Below are positions 37,909 to 50,100 of a DNA stretch of 64,000 bases, piece by piece. Positions within the stretch are counted from its first letter, which is position 1. The number at the start of each line of letters is the position of its first letter. The stretch is taken from assembly GCF_037975245.1 (NCBI RefSeq), contig NC_092567.1, forward strand, positions 19,837,376 to 19,901,375. Reading direction: 5' to 3'. The position numbers and the translations under genes were made by a program. Origin of the DNA: Apostichopus japonicus (lineage: Eukaryota; Echinodermata; Holothuroidea; Aspidochirotida; Stichopodidae). The notes under the pieces are model-generated. The model had not been told where the DNA came from, ran no database searches, and saw only the letters and a program-made list of their open reading frames with translations.

Positions 37909-40204
37909 AAGAAATTTATTAAACCAAACTATGGGTATCTGAAGATAATAAATTACACTGTGATGTTTCTATTTCCTTCCTTTCCCTCTTGAACGTTTCA
38001 AGTTTTAGTACTATTTATACAACACGTTTTCGTTTTTAAAACAGGTAAAATTGTTATTTCTTGGACTAATTACGATATATTTATCAAGTTTTTGCATATA
38101 TCTTATGCTAAATCTGGTAATGAATTCACACAATCGATCTTATATTTACATAATTAGTATATAATGGGATAAAATGAGGGTTTATTAGGTAAGTTCACTC
38201 GTCTGGCATGTGATGGGATCAGGCCGTATATATCAACACGTATATGATGTTTGTTTTGAATAGTTTTTGACAAGCGCATTATAACTAAAGGAAAGACTTG
38301 TATTTTAAAATTTAAAGACATTATTAACATTATTTTATAGGACAAAGGTTGTCTAAAAGTATCATCATTTTCAGTTTGTAGTTCTCATGCAATTAGACAA
38401 TTCATGGCATTTTTACCGAACACTGTCGCAGGTACTTGTACAGGATTTCAAATGTGGGGGAAGGAAGTTGGGGAATTCCGAATTTATTATTTATGGTGTA
38501 TAAGCATGTATCTTATGGACAGGCTATATAGACGCGTCGTTGAATGAGACTTCCATGTATGGTGTCTGGCGGATCCCCTTCCTCCCCATCCCCCCCCCCC
38601 TTACCCTCCAAAAAAAAACACAAATCATAGTTTAGAGGTCAACTGATGCATTCATATTTAGATTACATACACGTTAGGACTATAATTAGGTCCAAACTCA
38701 AGATTGTGCTAATGAATAATACAGTCTAATTTCGACCTCCCCCTCCCCTCCCAACATTGTACGTCATTCCCCCGAGTTGAAAATCCGGATGGAGGGCATC
38801 CCCCTCTCCTTACGCACGCAGTGCCATATTCTTATTAAGTTTGTTTTTTAACTTTCTGTCGCCAAGACAATGTGCATATTAGCATTACCTGTATATGTTA
38901 TGCGAAAAAAGAGAGGAAAAAATGAGTTTTCAAATGTCGGACGTATTCTTCATTATGTGAAAAGATAGCTATGTATAAGTTTAATCTCAAGTTTGTGAAA
39001 CTTATTGACATATGACTTTAGTACCGTATATCCTAAATGTTTCATTTTTCATTAATTTACTTTTACAAAAGAGTAAACATTTACTACAAAAGGTTGTTAG
39101 AAGGGCTCACGGTAGTGTTACTGCAACGAAACAAAGTAGCACTTTTTTCCCGTTGAAATCATTTCTTTACATTAAGTAAAAAATTCGTTTCTGATTTGCA
39201 AATTACAATTTTCAGACATTAAATATACCATCCTTAAAAGCATCAGATATAAGAAACTATAACGTTTGAAAACCCTAACAAAAGGAAATCAGTGTCACGC
39301 ACTGCCGAAAAAATTGCATAATTTTTAAATTATTTATTCCCGTTTGATGCGGTGAGCGTACATCTGTGACGGTGCATCGCCTATATATGCAGGCTTAACT
39401 TTAGAAGATCTTTGATATAAAGATTTATTCAGGACATTGAGTCAAATCTGTCCAGTTGTTTTATGTTGATTTTTTTTTCTTGTGTATGTGCGTGGGCACG
39501 TTTGTTTTTTATTCTGACCGAGGACTTGAACAAAAGAATTCCATGTCCTCGGTTATGATTTCTAAAGAAGTACCACGTCCTCCCAAGAATTCTATTGTTA
39601 AGGGGTATTATTTAGATTAGGGTAAGTGGATTTGAACAATGGAAAAAAACAATTGGGTCCTCGGTCTGAATGTAAAAGACAGCTTTGTGCCTGTGTGTTC
39701 GTTTATGTTCTGTCTCACTTTTTTTCTTGCTGTTTTAAGGTTAAAAAATAAACGAAAGGAAAAGAAAAAATGTAGCATTTTTTTAACCTTCAAATTGAAA
39801 AGATTTACGTTCAACAAATCAGACGTGACGGTCCTAGTTCCTCTGAGACTTGACATCTATCAACTGACAGAGAGTGTGAGCTTTCTTGAATATTATTCTT
39901 ATTTTGTTTGGTCTCAAGTTTATGTAAAGCTCGATGAACCGTAAGATTTTCAAAGCAAGGTTTTTTACTTAACCAAAAAGGTCTGTAACCTGAGATGGGA
40001 ACCTTCTTAGGGGTTGCCCAGAGAGAAAAACGGACTTGTAGGAAGCTTAAAGTTGTATGGGTTATGAAAAGCTCTGCAAACAAAGTATAGGCTGTTTTAC
40101 TTCCATTAACTTAATTAATTTAACTTTTGTATCTCACTCAAGATCAAGCCTTTCTCTGAATGCAGAATAGTTATTTAACAAAATTAAACGAACATGAAAA
40201 CAAT
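37909..40204. other. Gene-free stretch
   Basis: Contains C tracts (38587-38600, 38738-38756), a perfect 9-bp hairpin ACCGAGGAC / GTCCTCGGT (39517-39553), and opposing frames at 39617-39856, 39639-39944 and 39811-40083 that have no domains. No exon is supported. Confidence 0.45.
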
Positions 40205-40890
40205 AAATTGAGTACTCAATTATGTTTTTTCACCAATATATTGATAGATTGTAGCGACAATATTTTTTTGTATATAATCACAAGGTCGCCACAATTCCAG
40301 TGCAAAAGTTTGGCAGGACTGAAAAAGTTATAATTTTGGTCAAAAATTGAAAAAATCATAATTGTATAACATTACAAAGTTGTCGAATTTGTCGAAATTG
40401 ACACTCGATATTCGATATGTCGATATTCGACATTGTCGAATTGTTCGACAATTTGCCGAATTTGTCGGCCTCACAAAATCTTTTGAGCCTCTCAAGGGCC
40501 CATATGAGGTTCTCAAGCATCTTTCATGTATCGTTCTATGAAATTTTAAGGCTTAAAGAATATGAAATCATTCAGTTATAGAGATTAAAATTGAGTAGTT
40601 CAATATGTTTTTCCACTAATAAATAGATAGATTATAGCAAAATTATCTCTGGTATATAATCACAAGGTCGCTCCAAGTCCAGTGTATGATTTTGGCATCA
40701 ATTGAAAAAGTGGTGATTTTGGTCGAAAATTGAAAAAATCATAAGGGTATAGCCTTTACAAAATTGTCGAATTTGAGCCAAAATATCAAATTTCTCAAAG
40801 TCGGTCGATGTGCTCTTTTGAGCCTCTCTAGGACCCAGATGAGGTTCTCAAGCATCTTTCATGTGTCGTTCTATGAAATTGTAAGGCTTA
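40205..40890. repeat. Imperfect tandem duplication of about 380 bp with TCGA-rich core
   Basis: The copies are about 40205-40585 and 40590-40890. Shared segments include TATATAATCACAAGGTCGC, AAATTGAAAAAATCATAA, TTTTGAGCCTCTC, GAGGTTCTCAAGCATCTTTC and TCGTTCTATGAAATT. The first copy contains a run rich in TTGTCGAA / ATTCGACA words (40378-40470) which is mostly missing from the second. No coding frame spans either copy. Confidence 0.75.
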
Positions 40891-41847
40891 CAAAATTGAA
40901 AAAATCATAAGGTATTTCGCATATTTGACAGTTGACAAAGTCTATGCCGTTCCAAACTTTGATTGACGAGAAATCCTATGTGGCGTGTAAGATACTAACT
41001 TGCTGATTTAGTGTGTGTGACGGTGAAATGATCGTCACCTCTTTGTCGACTGATCCCATGTTTAGAAATACTATCCCCTTCCTTGGCAAGGATTGGCCAG
41101 ATACCTCACGACCATGATCTTTTGGGAACGGTAAGACAGGCGGAGCGGTTAGAGAGGGGAAAAGGAGGGAACCAAGGCTGAATATGATCGCCGCACAGAA
41201 ACATCAAAACAAAACGGAAAGCTACGTAGCACCTTGATATTCACGCGTATTGTCAACAGTATAAATTCGCAGGACTACTAACTACTGAGGTAGTAATACG
41301 CAAGCGTGTATTCGTATGACATCAAATTGTGTGCGTAGTGAACTCCCCTAATGTATTATAAAACACAGTTTGCTCGAGGGCATGCGTGAAACACGCATAT
41401 TACGCACTCAACAAGTGTATTCCATTCTCCTCACACCAATAGACACATTCAACTGGTAACTAACCGCTATCAATCCACCAAGGGATCTTTTCATATAGCC
41501 TACACACTCCTTTGTAGCAAATATTCGCGGAATTAGATTTTATGACGTCATTGATGAAGCAAGGCCAGTCATACGTGTAGGTTTTACATCAAACATTCGT
41601 GCGTAGTTTTTTGCTCCCTATATCTAGCTCTGACACATTAATTATACATATACCATCCGTGTTATAAGTTATTTATTACTATCACCTTGGGTCACTTTTA
41701 CCACCCGATCGGTAATTATTTTTGACACCATAATCACAGACTTTTCCCCTAAAAGGATGAAAATCACGGGCTTTTTCTCTCTTTTTTAACCTAATCATAA
41801 AAGTCCACAGGCGATAACATATCTGCAGCCATATATAGTGTTTTGCG

Positions 41848-41850
<3 letters not shown>
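40891..41850. other. Gene-free stretch
   Basis: Mixed-composition sequence without a recognisable exon, RNA gene or repeat unit. Confidence 0.45.
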
Positions 41851-41933
<83 letters not shown>

Positions 41934-41957
41934 TATATATATACATATGTATATATA

Positions 41958-42048
<91 letters not shown>

Positions 42049-42049
42049 T
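41851..42049. repeat. Long (AT)n microsatellite
   Basis: About 200 bp of AT dinucleotides with few interruptions (ATAAATAT, ATACATATG). The Ile-Tyr frame over it is an artefact. Confidence 0.97.
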
Positions 42050-42109
42050 GCATGCACTTGAATATATCCATTACCGTAACTACCTGCTTCTAATTGCAGC
42101 CGATTACAA

Positions 42110-42530
42110 GTTGGGTTGGAATTCTGGACGGATTTGAGGACTTTGCTTATAATTTCTGTAAATCCGGCCGGATCTACCGGATTCACAAGTAACTTTTACA
42201 AGGTTTTTTAGCTTTTTTATCATTATTTTAGTTTACTAATTAGTATTTCAAATCACCATAGGGATACACTAATGATCACTATTCATGCGGACTTCAACAT
42301 TAAAAGCTTTAATAATAAAAAAACTTCATGGCTTCATACCCCGTAACCTATTAACAGTAAGGTTCTTATAAGGTTCCTTATGGGAAGTCCTTCAAAGGAT
42401 GTTTTCATTGTTAAACGTCAGCCAGAGAATAACATGAAAGAATACGTCGACTCCCGGACGGATTTTTGTACTGAATCCGGCAATTCCGGTATCCGGCCGG
42501 ATTTTAAATTCCAAATCCGTGCTCCCCCAC
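42110..42530. repeat. Diverged pair of CCGGCCGGAT-containing segments
   Basis: About 42115-42190 and about 42450-42525 share GGACGGATTT, AAATCCGGCCGGAT / TATCCGGCCGGAT, and an inverted pair TTGGAATTC / AAATTCCAA at the outer edges. This may be the two ends of an old element of about 410 bp or two copies of one repeat. No target duplication was recognised. Confidence 0.35.
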
Positions 42531-45488
42531 TAGTGAGCATGTTATAGTACCCCCCCCCACCCCCCTACGGGCACACTCATTTTCAAAGGAATTTCTCTTT
42601 GTTAACCATCACCCACTGAATAACTTTAATGTAAGGTAAAGAACATGGAGACTTTTTCCAATCAGCCTTAACCCCCCCTCCCTCACTCCCCAACCCCACA
42701 GCCGCTAAGCAATGGTTCTAGGGTGATGGTTACCAATGAAGGCTGAATGGATAATTCAGTCGGTAGAGGCAGCGGATCGGTTATCCTAGGTCATTGATTC
42801 TAATCAACTGTTATCAACTGGATTTGCAAAAGCGGCGCTTGACCTGCATCGCTCAGGTTTTATTAATCAATCTAATCAAATAATCAAGCTGAAAGTGTAA
42901 CGGTCATTTACATCTCAATATACTGAAAATGTCACGAAAAGTTAATCATCCTAAACGTTCGGACTTCTCATAGCTACGTGGTTCAACTATTAAAGAGGCT
43001 TTCTCTTTTAGCTAACAGAACTAAATTGAGTTTGATATATTCATCAATACATTCCCACTTGTTTGTAGAACGTAGGACAGAAATGGCGTTCATGGAAAGT
43101 TTATATAGGTATACAGGCCTCATTTTAAAAGGTGGGGAAAATATTATTAAATTGCTAGAATTGTTTAGATCAGATACCGATGAAAGGAGCATAAAATGAT
43201 TCCTTAAAAAAGTTCCAACCGATACCGAAGATGCTTCTTACCTTACTGAGCATGTGTCACTGTTTTGAAGTGTTAGAAATATTGCAGCTTACACCCCTTT
43301 TACGGTCGTCATTATTGCTAGTTTTGTATTTAGAAACTGAATTGCGGTAGTGCGTCTCATTTCAGAGCTGTTGTTACATATACGATCGACCCCCCCCCCA
43401 CCCACCTTGTGCAAGCAACGTCTGAAACTAACCCCAGGGCAACACCCCATCGTTTATAATAATCCTGACTCCGGCTCATGTTCCTATTTGCTTATGTAAC
43501 TGCTTCCATTAGTATCTCTGGTACAGCTTGTATTTCTGTCCTTGTCTACTGCTTTATTTGTCCACAGTTTTTAAAGTTAACTTTGTACGGAAGCTTAAAA
43601 GTGCCATCAACATAAGAAAAACTTTGTCCCATAAGTTGACATTTTTCAGTAAATTGTTTAGATAACAAGATAATATCTTATCAAAATTCAGAAAAAAATG
43701 TTGGATTGCTCAGTTGCATCAACTGAGCAATTGAAAAATTTTCTGCAAAATGTTTAATTGACAACTTGTCGTGCCCGTCAACTCACGTATTTAACAATTT
43801 GCAGAAAATAGTTGAAAATAGAAGAGATATGGAAAACATTCTTTTATATTTATATAATGATTTACTGTCTTCTTTGATAGAAGCTCTGCAACCTCGATAC
43901 TCGCCCATATAGGACTTAATTCACAAAAAGAAAAAACAACTGACAATTCATAGGCCAGCCCTGTGGGTATCTAGCATGTGTCGGGTATCTAGCATGTGTC
44001 GTGTAGGCTGTCTGCCACGTGGCCGTTGATCAGTAAATAATTTCAAGTATATGCTATAGGATATGTCCACTGGATTTTTACTTAATCCTTTAATTTCTGC
44101 AAGAAGGTCGCTATGACGCCAGGACGAGGTAAAAGATAAATTGAAGGCAATGACAACTGTGTATTCAAAGCAGCATTGTACCGTTTTGATCTCATAAATA
44201 CAAATCACTTTTTAATTCTCTCATGAATTTCTGCAGAACATCGAATCTTGAAAAAAATGGTAACCTGGAGACTGGAGTCAGTGAGTGACATCATTAATCT
44301 GGAAGACTCCAGCTGGATGTAGAACAAGTCAAGCAATACATTCAGGTCAGAAAGTAGCTCCCATTTTAATTTGTATTTATTCCATTCCCGACCAAGACCA
44401 TTCTCTGGCGACGTTACAACTACTGAACACACTCTCTCAATGAGTTTCACCCCTGGCCCCCCACCCAGACCCCACACGTCTAAGGGGCTTACTTTATATA
44501 TTATTATATCCACCCCGATCAACACACGCCACTCTCAAGATCAATTTCACTCCATTGGTTTCTTCTCTACTTAATTCTTCCTCCGAACACCGACCCATTT
44601 AAAGGTGGGATGATGACAGGGGAAGCGAGAAGCTGAGAATCGGGGGAACGGTTCCTGGTAGCTCCTCCCGTTCCTTCAGCAGCAAACAACACACATTGTG
44701 ACAAACAAAGATTTATATAGATCAAAACTTTTTATTTCTATCATTTTGTCCTTCTTAATAGAAAAATAATTGCTAAGATCCAGATATTTCTAAAATATCT
44801 CAAAAAAGTGGAACATTTCCAACCATTAAAAAATAAGAATCAAAGAATAAGAATTGAAGGAAAGTTGTCATACAGTTCAAAAAAAAGATTCTGTAAATCA
44901 GAAAAAGGTTACTGCTACACTTTGACCAAGTTTGCCGTAGCCGATTTCATGTGACATTATTAGGTACTAATACATGAAGAATTTGTTAACCTGATCAAGC
45001 TACCCCCAAATCATCAAATGAAGAAATGACCAAATCAGCTACAAAACTTGACAAAAGTGTTCACCCTTTCTGAAAGGAAAGTTTGCAATGTATCATTGGC
45101 ATCGGTTAATGTTTGGACAGCTGGGCAGAGAGTTAGGTGATTCAAATTAAAAAGACAATGTCAACAGTAGATGTAACATGAAGACAACCCCTTCTCTGAT
45201 AGTCTGCAGAAAACGATAAACTACTACTACCCATGGTTATGATTTCAAAAATCAAAACTTAAGGCAACTCTGTTTCACTTTTATAGCAGCCACAGTGAAG
45301 AGACAATGCAAACTAACTATTTTCTGAAAGTGAAGGGTGGTGTGAGAAAAGAAGAAAAAAAATACAGCAAGCAAATGAACAGATTGAAGTTTATGCAAAA
45401 ACATTTCAGGAAGTTCCAAGGACATTTTGTTAGTCCCTTATAGACAGGTGTGTATAGATTTTAATAATTTAATTTTACGTTCATGGTT
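42531..45488. other. Gene-free stretch downstream of TTC17
   Basis: Contains C tracts (42549-42567, 43388-43402) and a 17-bp direct duplication, GTATCTAGCATGTGTCG, at about 43966 and 43983. The minus-strand word AATAAA (44731-44736) is the first canonical poly(A) signal downstream of the TTC17 stop, 2.26 kb away. That distance makes its use uncertain. The frames at 42978-43199, 43948-44208 and 44205-44525 are not recognisable. Confidence 0.4.
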
Positions 45489-45860
45489 TTAAAGGGTGTG
45501 AAGACTCGCCCAAAAAGAAACGTCTAATGCCGGTAATTTGACCTAGTTTCGAATGAGGTGTAACAGAAGTGTTAAACACCACCATCGATCCCAGAAAATA
45601 CGCACACAGCTTGCTACCGTCGGTAATTAGACACTAGTGTACAGTCAGTACATAAGGCTGCGGTCAATACCCACAGCACAGTATACAAACCATACAGCGA
45701 TGGACATCTCAGGTCCAACTAAAGATGACAATTAAGGTATCATGTTTCATTACTGTCTGCATTTTGTAGCGACACGAACAAAACGCCAATTGCAAGCAAC
45801 AGAAAGTTAACTTTTTCAGATGGCCGCACGCGGTTTGAGACGAGTCTTCAATGCCTTTAA
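45489..45860. mobile_element. TTAA-flanked MITE, copy 1
   Basis: Ends are TTAAAGGGTGTGAAGACTCG and CGAGTCTTCAATGCCTTTAA, an inverted repeat of about 20 bp with three mismatches, bounded by TTAA. The interior is shared with 55009-55383 and 63303-63648, including AAGAAACGTCTAATG, CACCACCATCGATCCCAG, TCGGTAATTAGACA, GCGGTCAATACCCACA and GCAAGCAACAGAAAGTTAAC. It is non-coding and about 370 bp, with TTAA ends like piggyBac-type non-autonomous elements. This copy lies 1.1 kb beyond the TTC17 stop and could be within the 3' untranslated region. Confidence 0.85.
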
Positions 45861-45974
45861 GCATTCAATATATGCTCTCTCTGTTTAAATTCTCACATCT
45901 TCTTAGCTGTAGAAATTCACAACATGACAGTGATTCTGGGTAGTTCCGCGAAATCCAAACAAATCTTTACATAG

Positions 45975-46095
45975 AACTAACAAGAGCAAGAGTCCAATTT
46001 TGGGTCCAACATAGAGCAAGAGTCCAACATAGAGCAAGAGTCCAATTTTGGGTCCAACATAGAGCAAGAGTCCAACATAGAGCAAGAGTACAATT
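45975..46095. repeat. 48-bp tandem repeat
   Basis: AAGAGTCCAATTTTGGGTCC recurs at about 45988, 46036 and (as AGTACAATTTTGGGG) 46085, a 48-bp step. Within each unit, CATAGAGCAAGAGTCCAA is itself doubled. It lies downstream of the TTC17 stop, possibly in the 3' untranslated region. Confidence 0.8.
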
Positions 46096-46995
46096 TTGGG
46101 GTAAATCAAAATTTAAAAATATCGGCAGTTTATCCAACAATTCTTGGGCTTTGGAGTGTGAGGATAATGGTTTTAAATTTCCTCTGGAGCCAAGTGGTAC
46201 AGTATCATTTCTGCTATTGTAGGTGGGGTATGTAAACCAAGTAGGCCATAATGACATAGATCTCCCAAAAGAAATCCTTCTTTTCAACTCGTCTGTTTAA
46301 CCGTTGAGACTTACATCCTGCAGGTCCCATAACCTAACAAAATGGTGATCACAACAACTCAACAAATGATTGCTGGAGTGATGCTAGCTTCAATCTCAGT
46401 ATGCATTATTAGGTTAGTTTATGTGAAAAATATTCTTTCTCCAACTGCAGCCAATACTTCCATTACAGTGTTTTTTCTTTCAATAATTTTTAATGTATGT
46501 CAGGTGCTATGTTTATGGTAGCCTGCTAGTTATTTCCAGCTTGAAAAAGGTAAATACTACGTTCAATTAGCTTTCTTTTAAGACTCCAAATTGAACATTG
46601 ATGATCTAACTTGCCTTTGTGCAGATAATCCACAGCTTTAACAAACACCCTACAAGAACGGTAACATCTTTCACTTACCTGTATGTAGTAAATATTTCTC
46701 TTTTTTGAAATTGACCGCCGGGGCGATTCTTGAGAAGAACACTACCAACATTACCATTAAGGCATACCGTGATTATCAGTGATTATGTGCATCGATACTA
46801 ACAATTCTCCAAAAAATTCACCATAGTGAGTCAAAGGGACTTACTCCGAATTTTCATCTACTTACTTTACCATCGCTACAGTGGAGGCTTTCCTCTCCGC
46901 TTAACGTATCTAAAAAATTTCAAAATTTGTTCTTTGTGACCATATCCTATTGTGATTGGCCAGTGTGCCAATATTAGTCAAAGATATACCCTCTG
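46000..46995 (-). other. TTC17: Probable TTC17 3' untranslated region, end not resolved
   Basis: Sequence after the TAG stop (46996-46998) has no further exon of the gene. An ATTAAA variant poly(A) signal is present on the minus strand at 46489-46494. The next canonical AATAAA is only at 44731-44736. Which is used cannot be told from sequence. Confidence 0.3.
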
Positions 46996-47151
46996 CTAAT
47001 TTTCTGCCCTGTTAGGGGGGAGTGTACCTTCCTTCTCAGCCAACTGAAGAATGTTACACTGTATCGTCTTCAACCTCTCCATAGCTGGTTGGAACTCTGG
47101 TTGTAAGCGAAGCGAGGACTCGTAAAGGTCGATCGCCTTGTCAAATAAGCC
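46996..47151 (-). CDS. TTC17: TTC17 window exon 16 (terminal coding exon)
   Basis: 156 bp including the TAG stop (46996-46998). The acceptor is CCTACTTCTAG|GGCTTA. It encodes GLFDKAIDLYESSLRLQPEF and then AMERLKTIQCNILQLAEKEG, ending PNRAEN. It matches the vertebrate ending F.KAL.WYESTLKLQPEFVPA..R..TIQC, with a slightly different tail. A three-copy 105-111 bp array begins right at its acceptor. Confidence 0.95.
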   Translation of the reverse strand, partial: GLFDKAIDLYESSLRLQPEFQPAMERLKTIQCNILQLAEKEGTLPPNRAEN

Positions 47152-50100
47152 CTAGAAGTAGGCAATGAATAGACGAGAGATTTTGATTAGAAATGAAACA
47201 GTTTCGTTATCAATTATGATACGAGTCAAGTGATCCCTTTAATCCCCCCCCCCCACCACTCTCTGACCCAAGTAGGCACGGATAGAGGGAGATTTGATTA
47301 GAAATGAAACAGTTTCGAAATCAATTATGATACGAGTCAAGTGATCCTTTTAATCCCCCCCCCCCCTGACCCAAGTAGGCATGAAAAGACGAGAGATTTG
47401 ATTAGAAATGAAACAGTTTCGTTATCCATTATGATACTGATAACGAGTAAAGTGATCCCTCTAATCCCCCACCCCCCCCACCACTCTGACCGAATGCAGA
47501 CCATTAACACCTCCTACTCCCATAACGTATTTAACATGCCTTTCCCATCAATGTTTCTAAATTTCTCTCCAGTGTGATCACCATATAGATGATACAGACA
47601 AGGCAAAAATCACTGATAGGGAAAAATTCACTAAAATATTTTCTTTCAATCTTCCCCTTGATAAAATTGTTAAAACCTCTTTGAACCACAGCTTCCAAAA
47701 AAACGTTTCCCTTGTCAACCCTTGTCGTGACTTCTGTAGAGTAGTGGCGGTCCATAAATTATCCAAGGCCTCAATTAGTCCCATCAATCCTTCGTGATTT
47801 AATGACTCACCGAACAACAGCTTAAAGGTCATCTACGAACAACATTATCCTAATCACTCTTAATCTTATGAATAAACATTAGCTAATTATGCACATTGAT
47901 GATTGTAAAAGGAGTGATTGCCTTATTTCCTGTTATGTTATTCCTTTGGTTTTACAACCTTTGTTGGAAGGACACTGACCACAGGATTGTGGCGTTTTTT
48001 TGAAATGTTTTTTTCTTTGTCTTCTTTGTAAAAGAGGAACATGTCATTATTATTCAAATGATATATGTGGGCTTGTAATTAAGGATATGACTTATTAAGG
48101 CCTAAAATTTTGATGAGTGCAACACTCTACGTCATAGTTTGCACATATTTAATGACTTTCTAAAAACTTTCAAATGTGTATATCTTGGAAACGAAAAAGA
48201 GAACAGATTTTTAATGAGATTATCACACATAACAAATGTACTGAATAGTGGGCAAATAGTGGGCAAATTGGCTAGATGTCCGTAGTACTTTAAAGCCCAC
48301 ACATATTATCAATACATGACAAAGCGGGGGCGGAGGGGGGGGGGGTAGTTTGGAGACTTGCACATGTTTTAGTGGCTTGGTAGTTTCAATTCTCTCTCTT
48401 TTTAGCTGTAAAGACATTTCAATCGGGCCTGATGCTACAATCTTTGCAGCATCTTCTTCAGAGTTTGCTGTTGAAGATCTTGGTAGGATATATAGATTTT
48501 AGTAATAAAAAAAAAGACTGAAACGATAAAATGTGGACTTACTTTGGCAGAGTAGAGGTTTGCGAGAGTAAAATGGTTAATGACCAATAACGGGGCTATG
48601 TCTACAGCCATCTTGGCTACCGTTATACCGTCGTCCAGTAGACCCGCCCGATGGTAGACGTTGGCCGTGCTGATGAGGGCGATGTCCTGTACATAAAAGA
48701 TACAAAAGTAGAGGTCATGGTATACACATGGGCACAAGGATTAAAGATAGAACTACTTAAATGCCTACCATTATATAAAAAAAAATTTGTTTAGCTGTTT
48801 GAAGAAGTTGTTTATGACAGATATCTCTATCAAAGGAGTCTCAAGTTAGGGTGTTAGGGTGTTGGGGTGTTAGGGTGTTGGGGTGTTAGGGTGTTAGGGT
48901 GTTGGGGTGTTAGGGTGTTAGCTCAGTGGTTAACGCTGGTGCCTTCCAATCATAAGGTCCCCGGTTCCAGTTACTCCAAGATCAATGTATGTCGTCCAGT
49001 TACAGAGTTGTTGACAATTGACAATTCATAATCATGGACGTTAAATATGAATGTAAGAGACTGACTTCGGTCAGCTTGCGGCTTTGATAAGCCAATGAGG
49101 CTTCTTCGCGAGTTCCTGCTTGCAGGAGGATCTAAAATACATACAATACATACATGCATACAAGTTCATAGAGATTTAAAAAACATCAAAGCATTTAACT
49201 GTTTTTTTTGTCATCAAGTTTGTTCACATACAACCAAATTTGACAGCCAACATTTCTGTCAACCTCTCTACTTATCCTTGTGAAAGCAAGACAGTACCAT
49301 ATTATGAAATAACAGTCAGCATGCAAAAGCAGGAATTCAAAGCATATCCTGCTTTAGTTGATGTAATTTGGTCTTGGAGAGAAACCGCAAACCAATACAA
49401 ACTTACCTTCCAGTCGTTGGGACTAAAATGAAGCGGTCTTGGAGAGAAACCGCAAACCAATACAAACTTACCTTCCAGTCGTTGGGACTAAAATGAAGCA
49501 GTCTTGGAGAGAAACTGCAAACCAATACAAACTTACCTTCCAGTCATTAGGACTAAAATGAAGCGGTCTTGGAGAGAAACCGCAAACCAATTCAAACTTA
49601 CCTTCCAGTCGTTGGGACTAAAATGAAGCGGTCTTGGAGAGAAACCGCAAACCAATACAAACTTACCTTCCAGTCATTGGGATTAACATGAAGCGGTCTT
49701 GGAGAGAAACCGCAAACCAATACAAACTTACCTTCCAATCATTGGGACTAAAATGAAGCGGTCTTGGAGAGAAACGGCAAACCAATACAAACTTACCTTC
49801 CAATCATTGGGACTAAAATGAAGCAGTCTTGGAGAGAAACGGCAAACCAATACAAACTTACCTTCCAGTCATTGGGACTAAAATGAAGCGGTATTGGAGA
49901 GAAACCGCAAACCAATACAAACTTACCTTCCAGTTATTGGGATTAACATGAAGCGGTCTTGGAGAGAAACCGCAAACCAATACAAACTTACCTTCCAATC
50001 ATTGGGACTAAAATGAAGCGGTCTTGGAGAGAAACCGCAAACCAATACGAACTTACCTTCCAGTCATTGGGACTGAAATGAAGCGCATGACGAAGACAGT

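Noticed and set aside
39617-40083. Opposing frames of 79-101 codons
   Set aside because: They overlap on both strands, have no domain and no splice-site support.
41843-42061. 72-codon Ile-Tyr frame
   Set aside because: Translation of an (AT)n microsatellite.
47531-47832. Minus-strand frames inside TTC17 intron 15
   Set aside because: Exons 15 and 16 join in phase without them, and their translation matches nothing I know. Possibly repeat-derived.
48846-48920. Interstitial telomere repeat
   Set aside because: The unit is GTGTTRGG (8 bp), not the 6-bp TTAGGG, and it matches the start of the adjacent SINE.
48914-49000. True tRNA gene
   Set aside because: A and B boxes are present, but the cloverleaf is not complete and the head is followed by a SINE body present in three copies.
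49370-50084. CRISPR-like array
   Set aside because: Units are contiguous copies with no unique spacers, and they are built from an exon-intron junction in a eukaryotic gene.
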